A stretch of DNA of 64,000 nucleotides from a virus. The position numbers were made by a program, and so were the translations under genes. A model generated the notes under the pieces. It saw only the letters and a list, made by a program, of their open reading frames with translations. It was not told the DNA's origin and did no database searches. Location of the stretch: the IMG/VR virus record IMGVR_UViG_3300046753_000522, positions 37,941 through 101,940 of that record. One strand, 5' to 3'. Of this stretch, positions 1 through 8,555 are shown piece by piece; position 1 is the first letter of the stretch, and every line of letters begins with the position of its first letter.

Positions 1-342
1 GGAACCAGATGCAACATGAACAAGGTCAGCAGAACCTGTTACCTCGGAATCAGAGCAAGTGAGGTCGCCAGCAGCGACTGCCTTATTTTCAGCAACGCCG
101 TTGACAGTAGAATCGCCTGATACGAGTGTACCAGGACCGATGCTCCTAGATCCACCCTTGCCATGAACAAAGGAGGGACTGCTAAACAGTTGTACTTTAG
201 CGTCTCCTGGACCGTTACGTGCCTCTGCTGAAACAGAAGCATCCTGAGCATCGAGTGTAACCCCCAAAATGTGTATGCGTTTAACATACCCGTGGGTTAC
301 ATATCCGTCTTCAATGTATTCTATCAGTTGGTAAGTTGACAC
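1..342 (-). CDS. Partial structural or fibre-like protein, GTG start, cut by window edge
   Basis: An open frame of 114 codons runs from a GTG at 342 to base 1 without a stop, so the C-terminus is outside the window. The visible protein begins VSTYQLIEYIEDGYVTHGYV and continues as a Gly/Ser/Val/Thr/Ala-rich, low-aromatic stretch typical of beta-rich virion proteins. The start is chosen because no in-frame ATG lies upstream before a stop, and because a CTAAATA promoter-like box sits 39 bp ahead. It lies downstream of the oxygenase at 384-1076, at the end of the fibre module, which suggests a structural role. I do not recognise a family. The other frame here also has an ATG-started ORF, which I regard as a shadow. 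Confidence 0.6.
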   Translation of the reverse strand, partial: MSTYQLIEYIEDGYVTHGYVKRIHILGVTLDAQDASVSAEARNGPGDAKVQLFSSPSFVHGKGGSRSIGPGTLVSGDSTVNGVAENKAVAAGDLTCSDSEVTGSADLVHVASGS

Positions 343-380
343 TTACTGACCTATTTCTTATTATTGCGGTCCATGAGATC

Positions 381-387
381 TATTTAG
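381..387 (-). promoter_or_regulatory. Candidate late promoter, CTAAATA variant
   Basis: The minus strand reads CTAAATA at 387-381, 39 bp ahead of the GTG start at 342. That spacing is similar to the TATAAATA boxes elsewhere in the window. It overlaps the last codons of the oxygenase gene. It is one base short of the T4 consensus, so this is inference from spacing and position. Confidence 0.4.
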
Positions 388-1076
388 GGAGTTTGAATTT
401 CCTCCAGCAACATCTCAACCATTTTTTTGCCTGTTTCATCTACATTGAATATAAAAGCGACTGTTGCTCTGAGGCACTCCGTTTCTGCCATATGATATAC
501 TATTTCCTTTCCATCAGGAGAGGTCTCATATGCGCCATAATAACCAAACTTGCATTGCCATCCAGGTGTATCCTCGATGGTTACTATTTCTCTTTTCTTT
601 GGGTCCCAGTGTTTCCACCGACCCTTGCCCCCTTCAGACCAAGTGAAGAGGACGTTGTATGCATCGCAGTTTGCATTATTGTGCCAAGAGATATAACCTC
701 CAGGTGGATAAATGGCAAACAGCGCATTTCTTTTTGAACCAGTCCAAGAGTTGAGTTTAGACATCAGGCGAACATATTCTGCCATAAGTTCGCCTCTATC
801 GCAATCTAACTCTGGCGCTCTACCGCCTTCAAACCCAACTCCCGTCAAAAGTTCTGGATACCCATCATGGGCATTCCACAGTTTACGGATTCGATGTAGA
901 TACTCATCCGAGCAGAATTCATCGCGCCTTTCCAACATATCTTGTTGGCAATTTCTGTGAGTCTCAATGGGTGTAGATTTGAAGAACTGCACAAACTCTT
1001 CCAAAATTTCTAAAAGTTCTTCATTATGTATTTCGACAGATTGCATCATATCTGTCTTCTCAATTGTTTCGATCAT
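384..1076 (-). CDS. 2OG-Fe(II) oxygenase-like protein with an HNN iron-site motif
   Basis: The 230-residue protein carries the double-stranded beta-helix signature of phage 2-oxoglutarate/iron oxygenases: a YPPGGYISWHNN segment (about residues 123-134), then YNVLFTWSEGG, and a distal His in YHMAETECLRATVAF (about 195-209) with the Arg that normally binds 2-oxoglutarate. The usual H-x-D iron pair reads H-N-N, so the carboxylate ligand appears replaced by Asn; aspartyl/asparaginyl hydroxylases also work without that carboxylate. The substrate is unknown. It starts 2 bp after the long fibre gene ends, in the same direction, so a virion or fibre side chain is a plausible target (inference). The protein belongs to a type I know from marine myoviruses. 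Confidence 0.75.
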   Translation of the reverse strand: MIETIEKTDMMQSVEIHNEELLEILEEFVQFFKSTPIETHRNCQQDMLERRDEFCSDEYLHRIRKLWNAHDGYPELLTGVGFEGGRAPELDCDRGELMAEYVRLMSKLNSWTGSKRNALFAIYPPGGYISWHNNANCDAYNVLFTWSEGGKGRWKHWDPKKREIVTIEDTPGWQCKFGYYGAYETSPDGKEIVYHMAETECLRATVAFIFNVDETGKKMVEMLLEEIQTP

Positions 1077-1078
1077 GA

Positions 1079-3685
1079 TTAACTCACTCTGACGTATAAT
1101 GTAAATGTTTCTATTGTTTCGGAAGTATCTATAAGAGTGTCACCAGCATATTGCCCAGTGTACTGGTTGGTATAGGATCCAGCGTAATCTCCGCTGTATG
1201 TGCGATCACCAGAGAAATACCGAAGTCCTGTGAACGCGCTCGCGCCAGTATACTGCGAAGAGAATACACGATCGCCTTGATACTGTATGTTTCCGACAAA
1301 CTGGTTATCTGCTGTGTAATCGGTCGAGAATGTTCTCACTCCAGCGAATTGTCTTGTTCCTTGGAAGTTGGCAGATGTGCTGAAAGTATCTGGTTTGGTT
1401 CGACTTCCAGAGTATTGTCTCGGACCAGTGAAGTCTCCTGGAGTACTGAATGCTTGCGACGGCGCACGATCGCCAGAGTAGTTACGAGGTCCAACGAAGT
1501 TTTCTGGTCGACCAAATGGTTGCGTCCTTGACCTACTACCAGAATATTGTCGAGGTCCAGTAAAGTCTCCTGGTCGACCAAATGGTTGCGTCCTTGACCT
1601 ACTACCAGCAAATTGTCGACTTCCAGTGAAGTTACCTGGACCCGTGAAAGCATAATCCCTAACCCCAAGATACTGTACTGCGCGGTTTCCACCAAATGGT
1701 TGGTACACTACTCCAGGACGATACCAAGTTGTGTATCCGAGGTACTGGAATGGTCGATTCCCAGCAAAGACTCCAGGTCGAACGAATTGAGCAGGAACAT
1801 TTTGGGTATAATAGACCACCCTAGGACCAGCAAAAGACCTTGGTGCAGTGAAGGAAGAATTTCTTGCAAAACTTCCAGGACTTGGTGCTCCAGGTCGAAC
1901 ACCAGACCAGTTTAGCACAATTGTGCGACTCCCCGCGAAACTACGTGTGCCAGAAAATACCGAGACGATAGGTTGTCCGCTAAGGTTGACCAGGGGACTG
2001 GAAATCGGTGGAACATAGTACACCGAACTAAAAGATCTTTGTCCCACAAACGATCCGTTTGGGAAGTAGTACACGGCGGTGAACGACCCATTCGAGGGTG
2101 AACCACCACGAACGCCCGAAAAATACCGTATCCCTTGAAAGACTTGTTGCCCACCAGCAAAATTTTGCGATACCACTCCAGGTCGGAAAATGATCTGGTA
2201 TCCAGCAAATTGTCGCTGACCATTAAACTGCTGGGGCAAATACGCAGGGCGATAGTATGCAACTCCCCGAGAGTAATTTATCCCACGCGGTCCCGCAAAA
2301 TATTGATATATTACTGCAGGTCTGTATGCTGGTCTTGGTCCTGAAAATGCCCGCTGTCCACCAAAGGGTTGTGGACTTCTCGCGTATTGGTCAGAAAATG
2401 TTCTTGGTCCCGAAAAGGATCGAACCCCACCAAATGGTTGTTGACCTCCCGCGTACTCGCCAGAAAATGTTCTTGGTCCAGAATAGGATCGAACCCCAGC
2501 AAAGGTTTCTGGTGCACTAGCATACTGGCCAGAAAATGTTCTTGGACCCGAAAAGGTACGAACCCCAGCAAAGGTTTGAGGACTTCCTGCATAGTCTCCG
2601 GCAAAGTCACGCGTGCCAGCAAAAGAACGAACCCCAGCAAAGTCTGTTAGGGCAGAAGTGAAGTCGCCTGGATTATCTCTGAAACCAGAGAATCCCCGAA
2701 CTCCAGAAAATTGTTCGGGAGGAGCACCATAAGCAGAGGAATACGTTCTGTCTCCAGCAAATTGCCTCGTTCCCGCAAAGTCAGTGGGGTCAGAAGCATA
2801 GTCGCCAGCATAAGTTCTATCACCGCTGTACTGTACAGAAGAGAATCCGCTATACTGCCCAGCATACTGTTGACTCTCAGTAGTGTATCGAGTATCTACT
2901 GCTGCTCCTCTCGAAACCCAAGTTCCTGTATCTGTCGGTGCACCCTGCGCTGAACTTCTCAACTGGTAAGAACCAACCTGCCCTTGATCAAACTGTTTCC
3001 TGATCATTTGGCCAAAGGTGGTTGACACTTGGTCTTGGGTCATCGCCTGCAGACCATCGTTGTAGTCTGCCATTGGAATGACACCGTATGCGTCCCTGCG
3101 CACGTACATAGGAGAGCATGAGTCTGGCATAGTTCCAGAGGTTCTCTGCCAGATTGTATATGAGGTTACTGCGCCATCAGTAGTTGTATCGGTGAATACA
3201 TCACTAATAGAGGCGGTCCAGTCAGCACTTGGGGCAGATGCAGAGAGTCTGTATACTCCAGGATATTCTTGAGTTTCGATAATAGAAAGCAGAGAATTGC
3301 CGAGGGTTGACATTGTAGTCGAATTCATGTCACGAATACTTGTGGCAGAATCGGAATCCACCACTGGACGACGGAACGCCGACAACTCATCAGTTTCTAC
3401 CGTACCATCCTTTCTTTGAAAGAGATTGGTGGTTGTTGTTCCCACCGTGAGGGATGATGCTGGGTGCGTGCCCACAGGTTGCTCATAGAAAGTATTGACG
3501 AAACTGCCTATGAGGTTGTCGGAAGTGTCTCCCTCAACATTCAACGTAATTGAGGTGGCAGAATCTACGTCGGTTGCCAGATGTAACCCTGCTTGGTATG
3601 CAAGGTAATTGGCGTCCGAAGAAGATGCCCTCTTTAGATTACCGTTGTTATCCTTTAATACGACCGGAGTTGAACTTTGAGACAT
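1079..3685 (-). CDS. Long F-x-G-x-R repeat fibre protein (copy 1)
   Basis: The 868-residue protein has a non-repetitive N-terminal domain (about 1-265) and then some 75 tandem short units of the form [F/Y]-x-G-x-R at 6-8 residue spacing, for example QFAGTRQFAGD and TFAGVRTFSGPR. It ends in a conserved tail, ETIETFTLYVRVS. The N-domain, the linker (LRSSAQGAPT) and the C-terminal tail are shared with 4974-7373, so the two are paralogues. Repeats of this sort occur in structural proteins of uncultured marine phages; a distal fibre or adhesin is the likely role. A TATAAATA box lies 31 bp upstream. Internal DNA repeats (for example 1504-1542 and 1570-1608) show recent unit duplication. A chaperone or collar role cannot be excluded. 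Confidence 0.75.
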   Translation of the reverse strand: MSQSSTPVVLKDNNGNLKRASSSDANYLAYQAGLHLATDVDSATSITLNVEGDTSDNLIGSFVNTFYEQPVGTHPASSLTVGTTTTNLFQRKDGTVETDELSAFRRPVVDSDSATSIRDMNSTTMSTLGNSLLSIIETQEYPGVYRLSASAPSADWTASISDVFTDTTTDGAVTSYTIWQRTSGTMPDSCSPMYVRRDAYGVIPMADYNDGLQAMTQDQVSTTFGQMIRKQFDQGQVGSYQLRSSAQGAPTDTGTWVSRGAAVDTRYTTESQQYAGQYSGFSSVQYSGDRTYAGDYASDPTDFAGTRQFAGDRTYSSAYGAPPEQFSGVRGFSGFRDNPGDFTSALTDFAGVRSFAGTRDFAGDYAGSPQTFAGVRTFSGPRTFSGQYASAPETFAGVRSYSGPRTFSGEYAGGQQPFGGVRSFSGPRTFSDQYARSPQPFGGQRAFSGPRPAYRPAVIYQYFAGPRGINYSRGVAYYRPAYLPQQFNGQRQFAGYQIIFRPGVVSQNFAGGQQVFQGIRYFSGVRGGSPSNGSFTAVYYFPNGSFVGQRSFSSVYYVPPISSPLVNLSGQPIVSVFSGTRSFAGSRTIVLNWSGVRPGAPSPGSFARNSSFTAPRSFAGPRVVYYTQNVPAQFVRPGVFAGNRPFQYLGYTTWYRPGVVYQPFGGNRAVQYLGVRDYAFTGPGNFTGSRQFAGSRSRTQPFGRPGDFTGPRQYSGSRSRTQPFGRPENFVGPRNYSGDRAPSQAFSTPGDFTGPRQYSGSRTKPDTFSTSANFQGTRQFAGVRTFSTDYTADNQFVGNIQYQGDRVFSSQYTGASAFTGLRYFSGDRTYSGDYAGSYTNQYTGQYAGDTLIDTSETIETFTLYVRVS
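1504..1608. repeat. 39-bp perfect direct repeat, 66-bp period, in fibre gene
   Basis: Bases 1504-1542 are repeated exactly at 1570-1608. The period is 66 bp (22 codons), so the copy keeps the reading frame and repeats the SGSRSRTQPFGRP segment. The nucleotide identity, against degenerate neighbouring units, points to recent in-frame duplication. Confidence 0.85.
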
Positions 3686-3715
3686 TTTTTCAATGACCTA
3701 ATCTATGCTAGTCCT

Positions 3716-3723
3716 TATTTATA
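3716..3723 (-). promoter_or_regulatory. T4-type late promoter TATAAATA
   Basis: An exact TATAAATA on the minus strand lies 31 bp before the ATG of the repeat fibre gene (3685), in a 48-bp intergenic gap. T4-like late promoters consist of this single -10 element, read by a gp55-type sigma factor with gp33. Confidence 0.8.
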
Positions 3724-3733
3724 CAGGTCTAGT

Positions 3734-4495
3734 TTAGGGATTATCGTCCTCCTGATCGAATTTCTTTGCTTGACAGGAGAGGTGATATACAACAGTGTTC
3801 TCTGGCATCGGTTGCTTCGTTCTATCAAGGATTGCCCAGTAGTTCCAGCGCAAATCATTTTCGAAGATTCCGACCTTTAGGTCTTTATACTTGGGTTCTT
3901 TCTCAGTTAACCACCAAAGGGTAAATTGATCCCACATCGAAAGGTTTTCACGAGGATACAATTCGTCGTCAGGTTCGCCCTGTTCGTTAGTTGGCCACCA
4001 CTGATTCTTATTTTGTTTAATAAAGTACTCGTGCCAGTCTTTCATAAACTCCATCACCAACGGATTGCTGCTATCATACAGGCAGACAGCACCACAAAGC
4101 GTGAAGGTTCCTCCAGGGAACTCAGTATCCTTGAACACATACCACCGATCCCTCGGCAATCCCGTGAACATCATATCGTGGTCGCCAAGTTCGTCCCACA
4201 CCTTTGCGATATCTTCGTGGATAACCTCAGAGTCAGCATCGATATAGAATGTGAGGTCGTATGGAGTGTTCGCCATTCCCCACAACTTTTCTCGCACGCC
4301 GTTACCGCAAAGCAGAAGATCATCTGCTAGATCTGCTCTCTGGTCTAGAAATCTTTCTTCAGTTACGAGACAAACCTTTGCTTCAGGGTGATAGTCTTTA
4401 ATTGACTCAACAACATTACAGGCAAAGGAGTAGTAGCGATAGTGCCTTGATCCGACTACAACATAACCCCTAGTCTTTGATTGTGAACTCGACAC
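3734..4495 (-). CDS. Glycosyltransferase-like protein in the fibre locus
   Basis: The 253-residue protein has the look of a GT-A fold sugar transferase. An N-terminal beta-strand/loop region (GYVVVGSRHYRYY) is followed by FYIDADSEV at about residues 83-91, a D-x-D motif that would bind the metal and nucleotide-sugar phosphates. Downstream Trp-rich segments (NQWWPTNEQGE, DLRWNYWAILD) and a late His in YHLSCQ resemble GT8-like phage enzymes. Its first 26 bp overlap the preceding coiled-coil gene and it lies between the two repeat fibres, so fibre glycosylation is the obvious hypothesis. The substrate is not visible. It is not part of the larger sugar cassette at 38-45 kb. Confidence 0.6.
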   Translation of the reverse strand: MSSSQSKTRGYVVVGSRHYRYYSFACNVVESIKDYHPEAKVCLVTEERFLDQRADLADDLLLCGNGVREKLWGMANTPYDLTFYIDADSEVIHEDIAKVWDELGDHDMMFTGLPRDRWYVFKDTEFPGGTFTLCGAVCLYDSSNPLVMEFMKDWHEYFIKQNKNQWWPTNEQGEPDDELYPRENLSMWDQFTLWWLTEKEPKYKDLKVGIFENDLRWNYWAILDRTKQPMPENTVVYHLSCQAKKFDQEDDNP

Positions 4496-4931
4496 CGATT
4501 TCCTCCATCATAATCAATTGTGCATAACATTGCATCTCGAGCAAACTTTTAGATCTTCGAAGTTTACTCTTCAATTTCTTATTCTCGGTGTTTTTGACTT
4601 CTTCGATTTCGAGGATCCTTATCTTGGCATCAAATAGTTCTTCAAGTTCCCTTGCTTTTTGATTTGCCTTGCGTTCTTGTTCCTCGACTTCTTGCTCTTT
4701 TGCCTTACGAATTCGGCGCTCTTCAGTACTCGTGTCGATCGCCTCTTCACCGACCTGTTCCATCAACTCTTCCCAATCGGGGTTGACGTTCATTTCGGTG
4801 TCGAATTTACGGACCGTGAGAACCTGAGAAATTTCCCGACCTTCAGAGTCTGTGATGACGAGAATCGCTTCTGCGATCTCTTTCTCTTCATTATGCCAGA
4901 AGGCATTGTCTAACCACTTTCTTTTGCTCAT
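4470..4931 (-). CDS. Coiled-coil protein of the fibre locus, unknown function
   Basis: The 153-residue protein starts MSKRKWLDNAFW and has a short acidic N-terminal domain (about 1-70), then a long charged helix rich in Glu/Lys/Arg (about 70-135) that predicts as coiled coil. No signal peptide or membrane segment is seen. It lies between the two fibre genes and overlaps the glycosyltransferase by 26 bp. Small coiled-coil proteins next to phage fibres are often assembly chaperones or attachment adaptors, which is a guess from context here. I do not recognise the family. Confidence 0.6.
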   Translation of the reverse strand: MSKRKWLDNAFWHNEEKEIAEAILVITDSEGREISQVLTVRKFDTEMNVNPDWEELMEQVGEEAIDTSTEERRIRKAKEQEVEEQERKANQKARELEELFDAKIRILEIEEVKNTENKKLKSKLRRSKSLLEMQCYAQLIMMEEIGVEFTIKD

Positions 4932-4973
4932 TTCATTCTCCTATCATAAAGCAATGATGTAGTGTTATGTATA

Positions 4974-7373
4974 TCAGGTATCGGATACCCTACAGTACAG
5001 AGTGAAGGTGTCGATTGTCTGAATTTGTGATGTGATCGTTTGACCAGTATACTGGTTTGAATACTGTGAAGTGTAGTTTCCAGCATAGACGCCAGTGTAA
5101 GTTCCACTGTATTGCGCAGTGTATGTAGTTGGAACTTGACCCGTAAACTGATTGTCACGAGGACCAGCGTAGGTTCCGATATAGTTTCTATCGCCCTGAT
5201 ACTGGTCCCCGCGCGAGGCAAAATTTCTGTCCCCTTGGTACTGCTTACCGTATGTCCTTTTACCTTGGAACTGAGTAGATCTGACGAATTGTTGTGTCGG
5301 AGAAGTAAAATCTCCAGGTTTTATTCTTGTGCCAGAGAAACTTCGGACACCAGCATATTGAATAGGCACAAGAGTATAGAATAATTGGTTTCTCACGTAG
5401 TTATTACTGAAACTTCTTTGCCCAGCAAATTGCTGCGGAGTGTTTCTTTGTCGACTTCCCTGGAAGGGGTATGGGAACGGACCGCCAAAGTTATTAGCAT
5501 AATTGTATAATCTGTAACCTTGGTATGGTCTTGGATAGTAATACTCAACAGGGTAATTGGAGATGAAATTACGTTGACCTGTAAAGAAACTTGGAACGAA
5601 TCTCACCCCAGCAAAGGCACGTGATCCTGCATAATATCCTGGAGAAGAATATAACACATTCCGTTGACCGTTATAGTATACGACTGAATAAGTCGAAAAA
5701 GATTCCCTGACACTAACAGGTTGATATGTTTCTCGACCCTGAATCGGAACGCCACCACTGGAGAAATTGAGGTTGTCATCCCCTTCGTCAACCACGGGGA
5801 TGATCGGGTTGAAGAAGTAGTAAAACGGAGTTGGGGTTGGAGTTGGAGTTGGTCTTGGACTTGGAGTTGGAGAACTATTGTAGCGGACTCCAGTATAAGA
5901 CTGTGTAACTCCTCTTCCAAAGGGTAATTGTCCAGGACGATATAGTCCTTGGAACTGCTGAGGTCCGCCACCGAAATTGCTACCTACTGTGCGTTGAGCA
6001 GGCGTTGCCCTGTTTCCAGCAAAGGGGTATGGACCCAGTGTTCTATAGTTTGTGGCATAGGAAGATGTGACCCCGAACCCAGCGAATGGTTGAAGTCCTC
6101 CAGGTTGAACCCTGTATCCGCTAAATGCCCTTGTACGAAATCCGGCATAGTCGCCACCGTATGAGATCTGGCGCACCCCAGCAAATGTTCTGTCTTTCTG
6201 GCGCGCACCAGAATAATATGAGGTTACGAAATTCGTAAGTGGTGTAAGACCCCCACGCTGAATTGGTCTTGTATAATCATCACTAAAAGATCTTTGCCCC
6301 GAAAACTGTCTGGTTCCGGCGAACTGCCTTGTTCCAGCATAGTCACCACTATAGTCTCTCTGTCCAGCATAGGTGCCTACAAAGTTCCGAGAACCTTGAT
6401 AACTGCCAGTGTAGTTTCTGTCACCTTGGAAATTAAATGTTCGGAATCCAGAGTATTGAGTGTCGACGTCAGCGAAAGAGACGCCTGTATACTGACCAGT
6501 GTACTGCCCAGTGTATTGCCTCGTGTATTGAGGACTTGTAAACTGTACCGTGGCATACTGCAAATCTTGTACGATATGTTGTGTGTCAGTTGCTGTACCT
6601 CTTGCAACCCACGTACCGCTTGCTGTAGGCGCTCCCTGCGCCGAGGAGCGTAGTTCGTAATCGCCCACCCCAGTTGTTGATTGACCGATCAAAAGGATCT
6701 CTCGTGCTATCTCCTTCGCCTCCTCCTTCGTTATCTCTCTTAGGTCAGGACTGACGCCATCATTGAGAGCAACGGGGAAGTGCACGGGAATATTCGGTTC
6801 TTCTACAATAGAATTTTGTGTCAGTCTCCAGATATGATAGATGATATCGCCGGAAGTGCGAGTATCGGTGAAAGCAGAATCAATCCACTTTGTCCAACCA
6901 GAACCTGGAGATGACTGAGAGAGTTTAAAGGCACCAGCAAATGTGTTTACATGAACCTGCCCTGCGATTCTCTGCGCTAACTCGAGTATTCCCGCATCTT
7001 GCATTTCATATATTTCGCCGTCACTATCTGTTACGACAGGAATGGGGTAGGAACGGATATATCGAGTAGTGCTGGCAGAGTCTGCCATTTGATATAGGTT
7101 GGTGCTGATTGTCCCTTCACTGATAGAAGTTCCAGGGTGAGTCCCGACAGGTTCGTTATAGAAGGTATCGACATATGTGCCGATGAGATCCGCATTGTCA
7201 GAGTCAAGGGTTAGACTCTTGCTGTATCGGTCAGTCGTATTAGGATAAGTTGTGATTATCTTTTCCGATGCCCAATACGCCATCCATTCTTCTAATGCGG
7301 CATCAGACTGCTGTACACTTCCGTCTCCAGCGCCCGTCTTTAGAGTCAGCGGTATTGATTCATATGATGACAT
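4974..7373 (-). CDS. Long F-x-G-x-R repeat fibre protein (copy 2)
   Basis: This 799-residue paralogue of 1079-3685 keeps the same N-terminal domain (NTFYNEPVGTHPGTSI matches NTFYEQPVGTHPASSL in copy 1), the LRSSAQGAPTASGTW linker near residue 240, and the C-terminal TIDTFTLYCRVSDT. Its repeats are QYTGQYTG units (about 265-290), then F-x-G-x-R units. A proline/threonine hinge (PTPSPRPTPTPTPTP, DNA about 5820-5875) splits the repeat region, and a unique insert with an acidic DEGDDN loop follows. No late promoter is seen directly upstream, so it is probably co-transcribed from the 7385-14506 block. The likely role is a distal fibre or adhesin. Confidence 0.75.
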   Translation of the reverse strand: MSSYESIPLTLKTGAGDGSVQQSDAALEEWMAYWASEKIITTYPNTTDRYSKSLTLDSDNADLIGTYVDTFYNEPVGTHPGTSISEGTISTNLYQMADSASTTRYIRSYPIPVVTDSDGEIYEMQDAGILELAQRIAGQVHVNTFAGAFKLSQSSPGSGWTKWIDSAFTDTRTSGDIIYHIWRLTQNSIVEEPNIPVHFPVALNDGVSPDLREITKEEAKEIAREILLIGQSTTGVGDYELRSSAQGAPTASGTWVARGTATDTQHIVQDLQYATVQFTSPQYTRQYTGQYTGQYTGVSFADVDTQYSGFRTFNFQGDRNYTGSYQGSRNFVGTYAGQRDYSGDYAGTRQFAGTRQFSGQRSFSDDYTRPIQRGGLTPLTNFVTSYYSGARQKDRTFAGVRQISYGGDYAGFRTRAFSGYRVQPGGLQPFAGFGVTSSYATNYRTLGPYPFAGNRATPAQRTVGSNFGGGPQQFQGLYRPGQLPFGRGVTQSYTGVRYNSSPTPSPRPTPTPTPTPFYYFFNPIIPVVDEGDDNLNFSSGGVPIQGRETYQPVSVRESFSTYSVVYYNGQRNVLYSSPGYYAGSRAFAGVRFVPSFFTGQRNFISNYPVEYYYPRPYQGYRLYNYANNFGGPFPYPFQGSRQRNTPQQFAGQRSFSNNYVRNQLFYTLVPIQYAGVRSFSGTRIKPGDFTSPTQQFVRSTQFQGKRTYGKQYQGDRNFASRGDQYQGDRNYIGTYAGPRDNQFTGQVPTTYTAQYSGTYTGVYAGNYTSQYSNQYTGQTITSQIQTIDTFTLYCRVSDT

Positions 7374-7384
7374 AATCTACGCTC

Positions 7385-8554
7385 TTATGGATTCAACAAC
7401 ACGCCAGAACGATCGTATACGTTTGGAATCCTCGCATTTAATTCGTCGACTATTTCGTGGATAGTAATCGAACTGATGTTTCCATTAGTTATACTACCAG
7501 GACCAGAAGATGGGATAGTTATCTCTCCCAAGAACTCTGCGTTGGCGCCAGTGAAATCGATGGCAGTTGTTGTACCAGATTGTATCCTAAGTTCGCCATT
7601 GTTATCGACTAGTCTCGCATAGGTAGTGCCATCCTCTTTCAAAGTGAGGAACCCGTCGCCGTTGTCAAGGGTGATTCCTGAGGAGGCATCGACCACAAAT
7701 GCGCCTGTCACATATCCAGTGTTAGTGGCACCCAGAGTCCAGTTGATTCTTTCTTGACCGCCATGCCTAAACTTGATGTTATTGCCACCAGCATCGAGAA
7801 TGATATCATCTTCGGCATCGATTTCGACACCATCGTCGCCGCTGATCCTCATATACCCAACCGCCTCAATAGTGGTAGAGTTTAAGAGGAAACGGAAGAC
7901 GTCTACATTATCGTCTTTGAATACAATTGTGCCTGCGTCAGCATCGAGAACGATGTCTTCAGTGGCATCAATGACATAGTTGCCATTTGATGCGACAGTG
8001 TTAGTTGGACCCATCGTGTGAGTCAGTCTTGTTGCGGCACCATCGCGGAAGTAGATATGATTTCCGTCAGCATCAAGAGTGATGTTTCCAGTGACGTCGA
8101 GTATGAAGTCGCCGTTGACCGTATTCTTCCAATCACCGTTCGTGATAATGTCTAACGCAGAGTCAGTAATGATCTGCCCAGCGTTTGCATCAAAGACTGC
8201 TTCGATCTCGTTGATAGCACCAACAACAGTCTTTGCTTCTGTGTGAGTCAATTGAGCAAAGTTACCGCCACCTGCGCCGTGCAGGTCACTATCCAACTCA
8301 TTGATGGCGACTACCAGATCAGTCTTGCCATGGATAGGAAGCATGTCGGTCGTACAACCATATCGGTCGACCGTTGACAATGCTTCTGTGGTGAGCATGT
8401 TACGATCACCAATAGCACTATCCAAGTATCGCAGATCGCTATCAACCACATCAGCGTTATCGTTCATGTGGAAGATCATCTGCTGGAAAGTATCAGTTGT
8501 CTCGTATATAATATGAGGAACTTTTACTGCTTCTGTAGGATTGCTCGATGCCAT
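7385..8554 (-). CDS. Tail fibre protein with D-I-x-L-D-A repeats
   Basis: The 389-residue protein has an alpha-helical N-terminal part (about 1-125, with YETTDTFQQMIFHMND) and then about five tandem beta units of the type NYVIDATEDIVLDADAG followed by IVFKDDN, spaced about 40 residues apart. This pattern (V-I-D-A-x-x-D-I-x-L-D-A, then F-K-D) is typical of trimeric phage fibre shafts in T4-like marine phages. It ends in a short C-terminal segment LNARIPNVYDRSGVLLNP. It sits between the large DUF4815 protein and the repeat fibres, so it may connect the baseplate to the distal fibres (inference). Confidence 0.7.
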   Translation of the reverse strand: MASSNPTEAVKVPHIIYETTDTFQQMIFHMNDNADVVDSDLRYLDSAIGDRNMLTTEALSTVDRYGCTTDMLPIHGKTDLVVAINELDSDLHGAGGGNFAQLTHTEAKTVVGAINEIEAVFDANAGQIITDSALDIITNGDWKNTVNGDFILDVTGNITLDADGNHIYFRDGAATRLTHTMGPTNTVASNGNYVIDATEDIVLDADAGTIVFKDDNVDVFRFLLNSTTIEAVGYMRISGDDGVEIDAEDDIILDAGGNNIKFRHGGQERINWTLGATNTGYVTGAFVVDASSGITLDNGDGFLTLKEDGTTYARLVDNNGELRIQSGTTTAIDFTGANAEFLGEITIPSSGPGSITNGNISSITIHEIVDELNARIPNVYDRSGVLLNP

Positions 8555-8555
8555 T

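Noticed and set aside
39-287. ATG-started 82-codon frame on the minus strand
   Set aside because: It overlaps the more plausible GTG-started frame that stays open to the window edge, and its sequence looks like a frame shadow.
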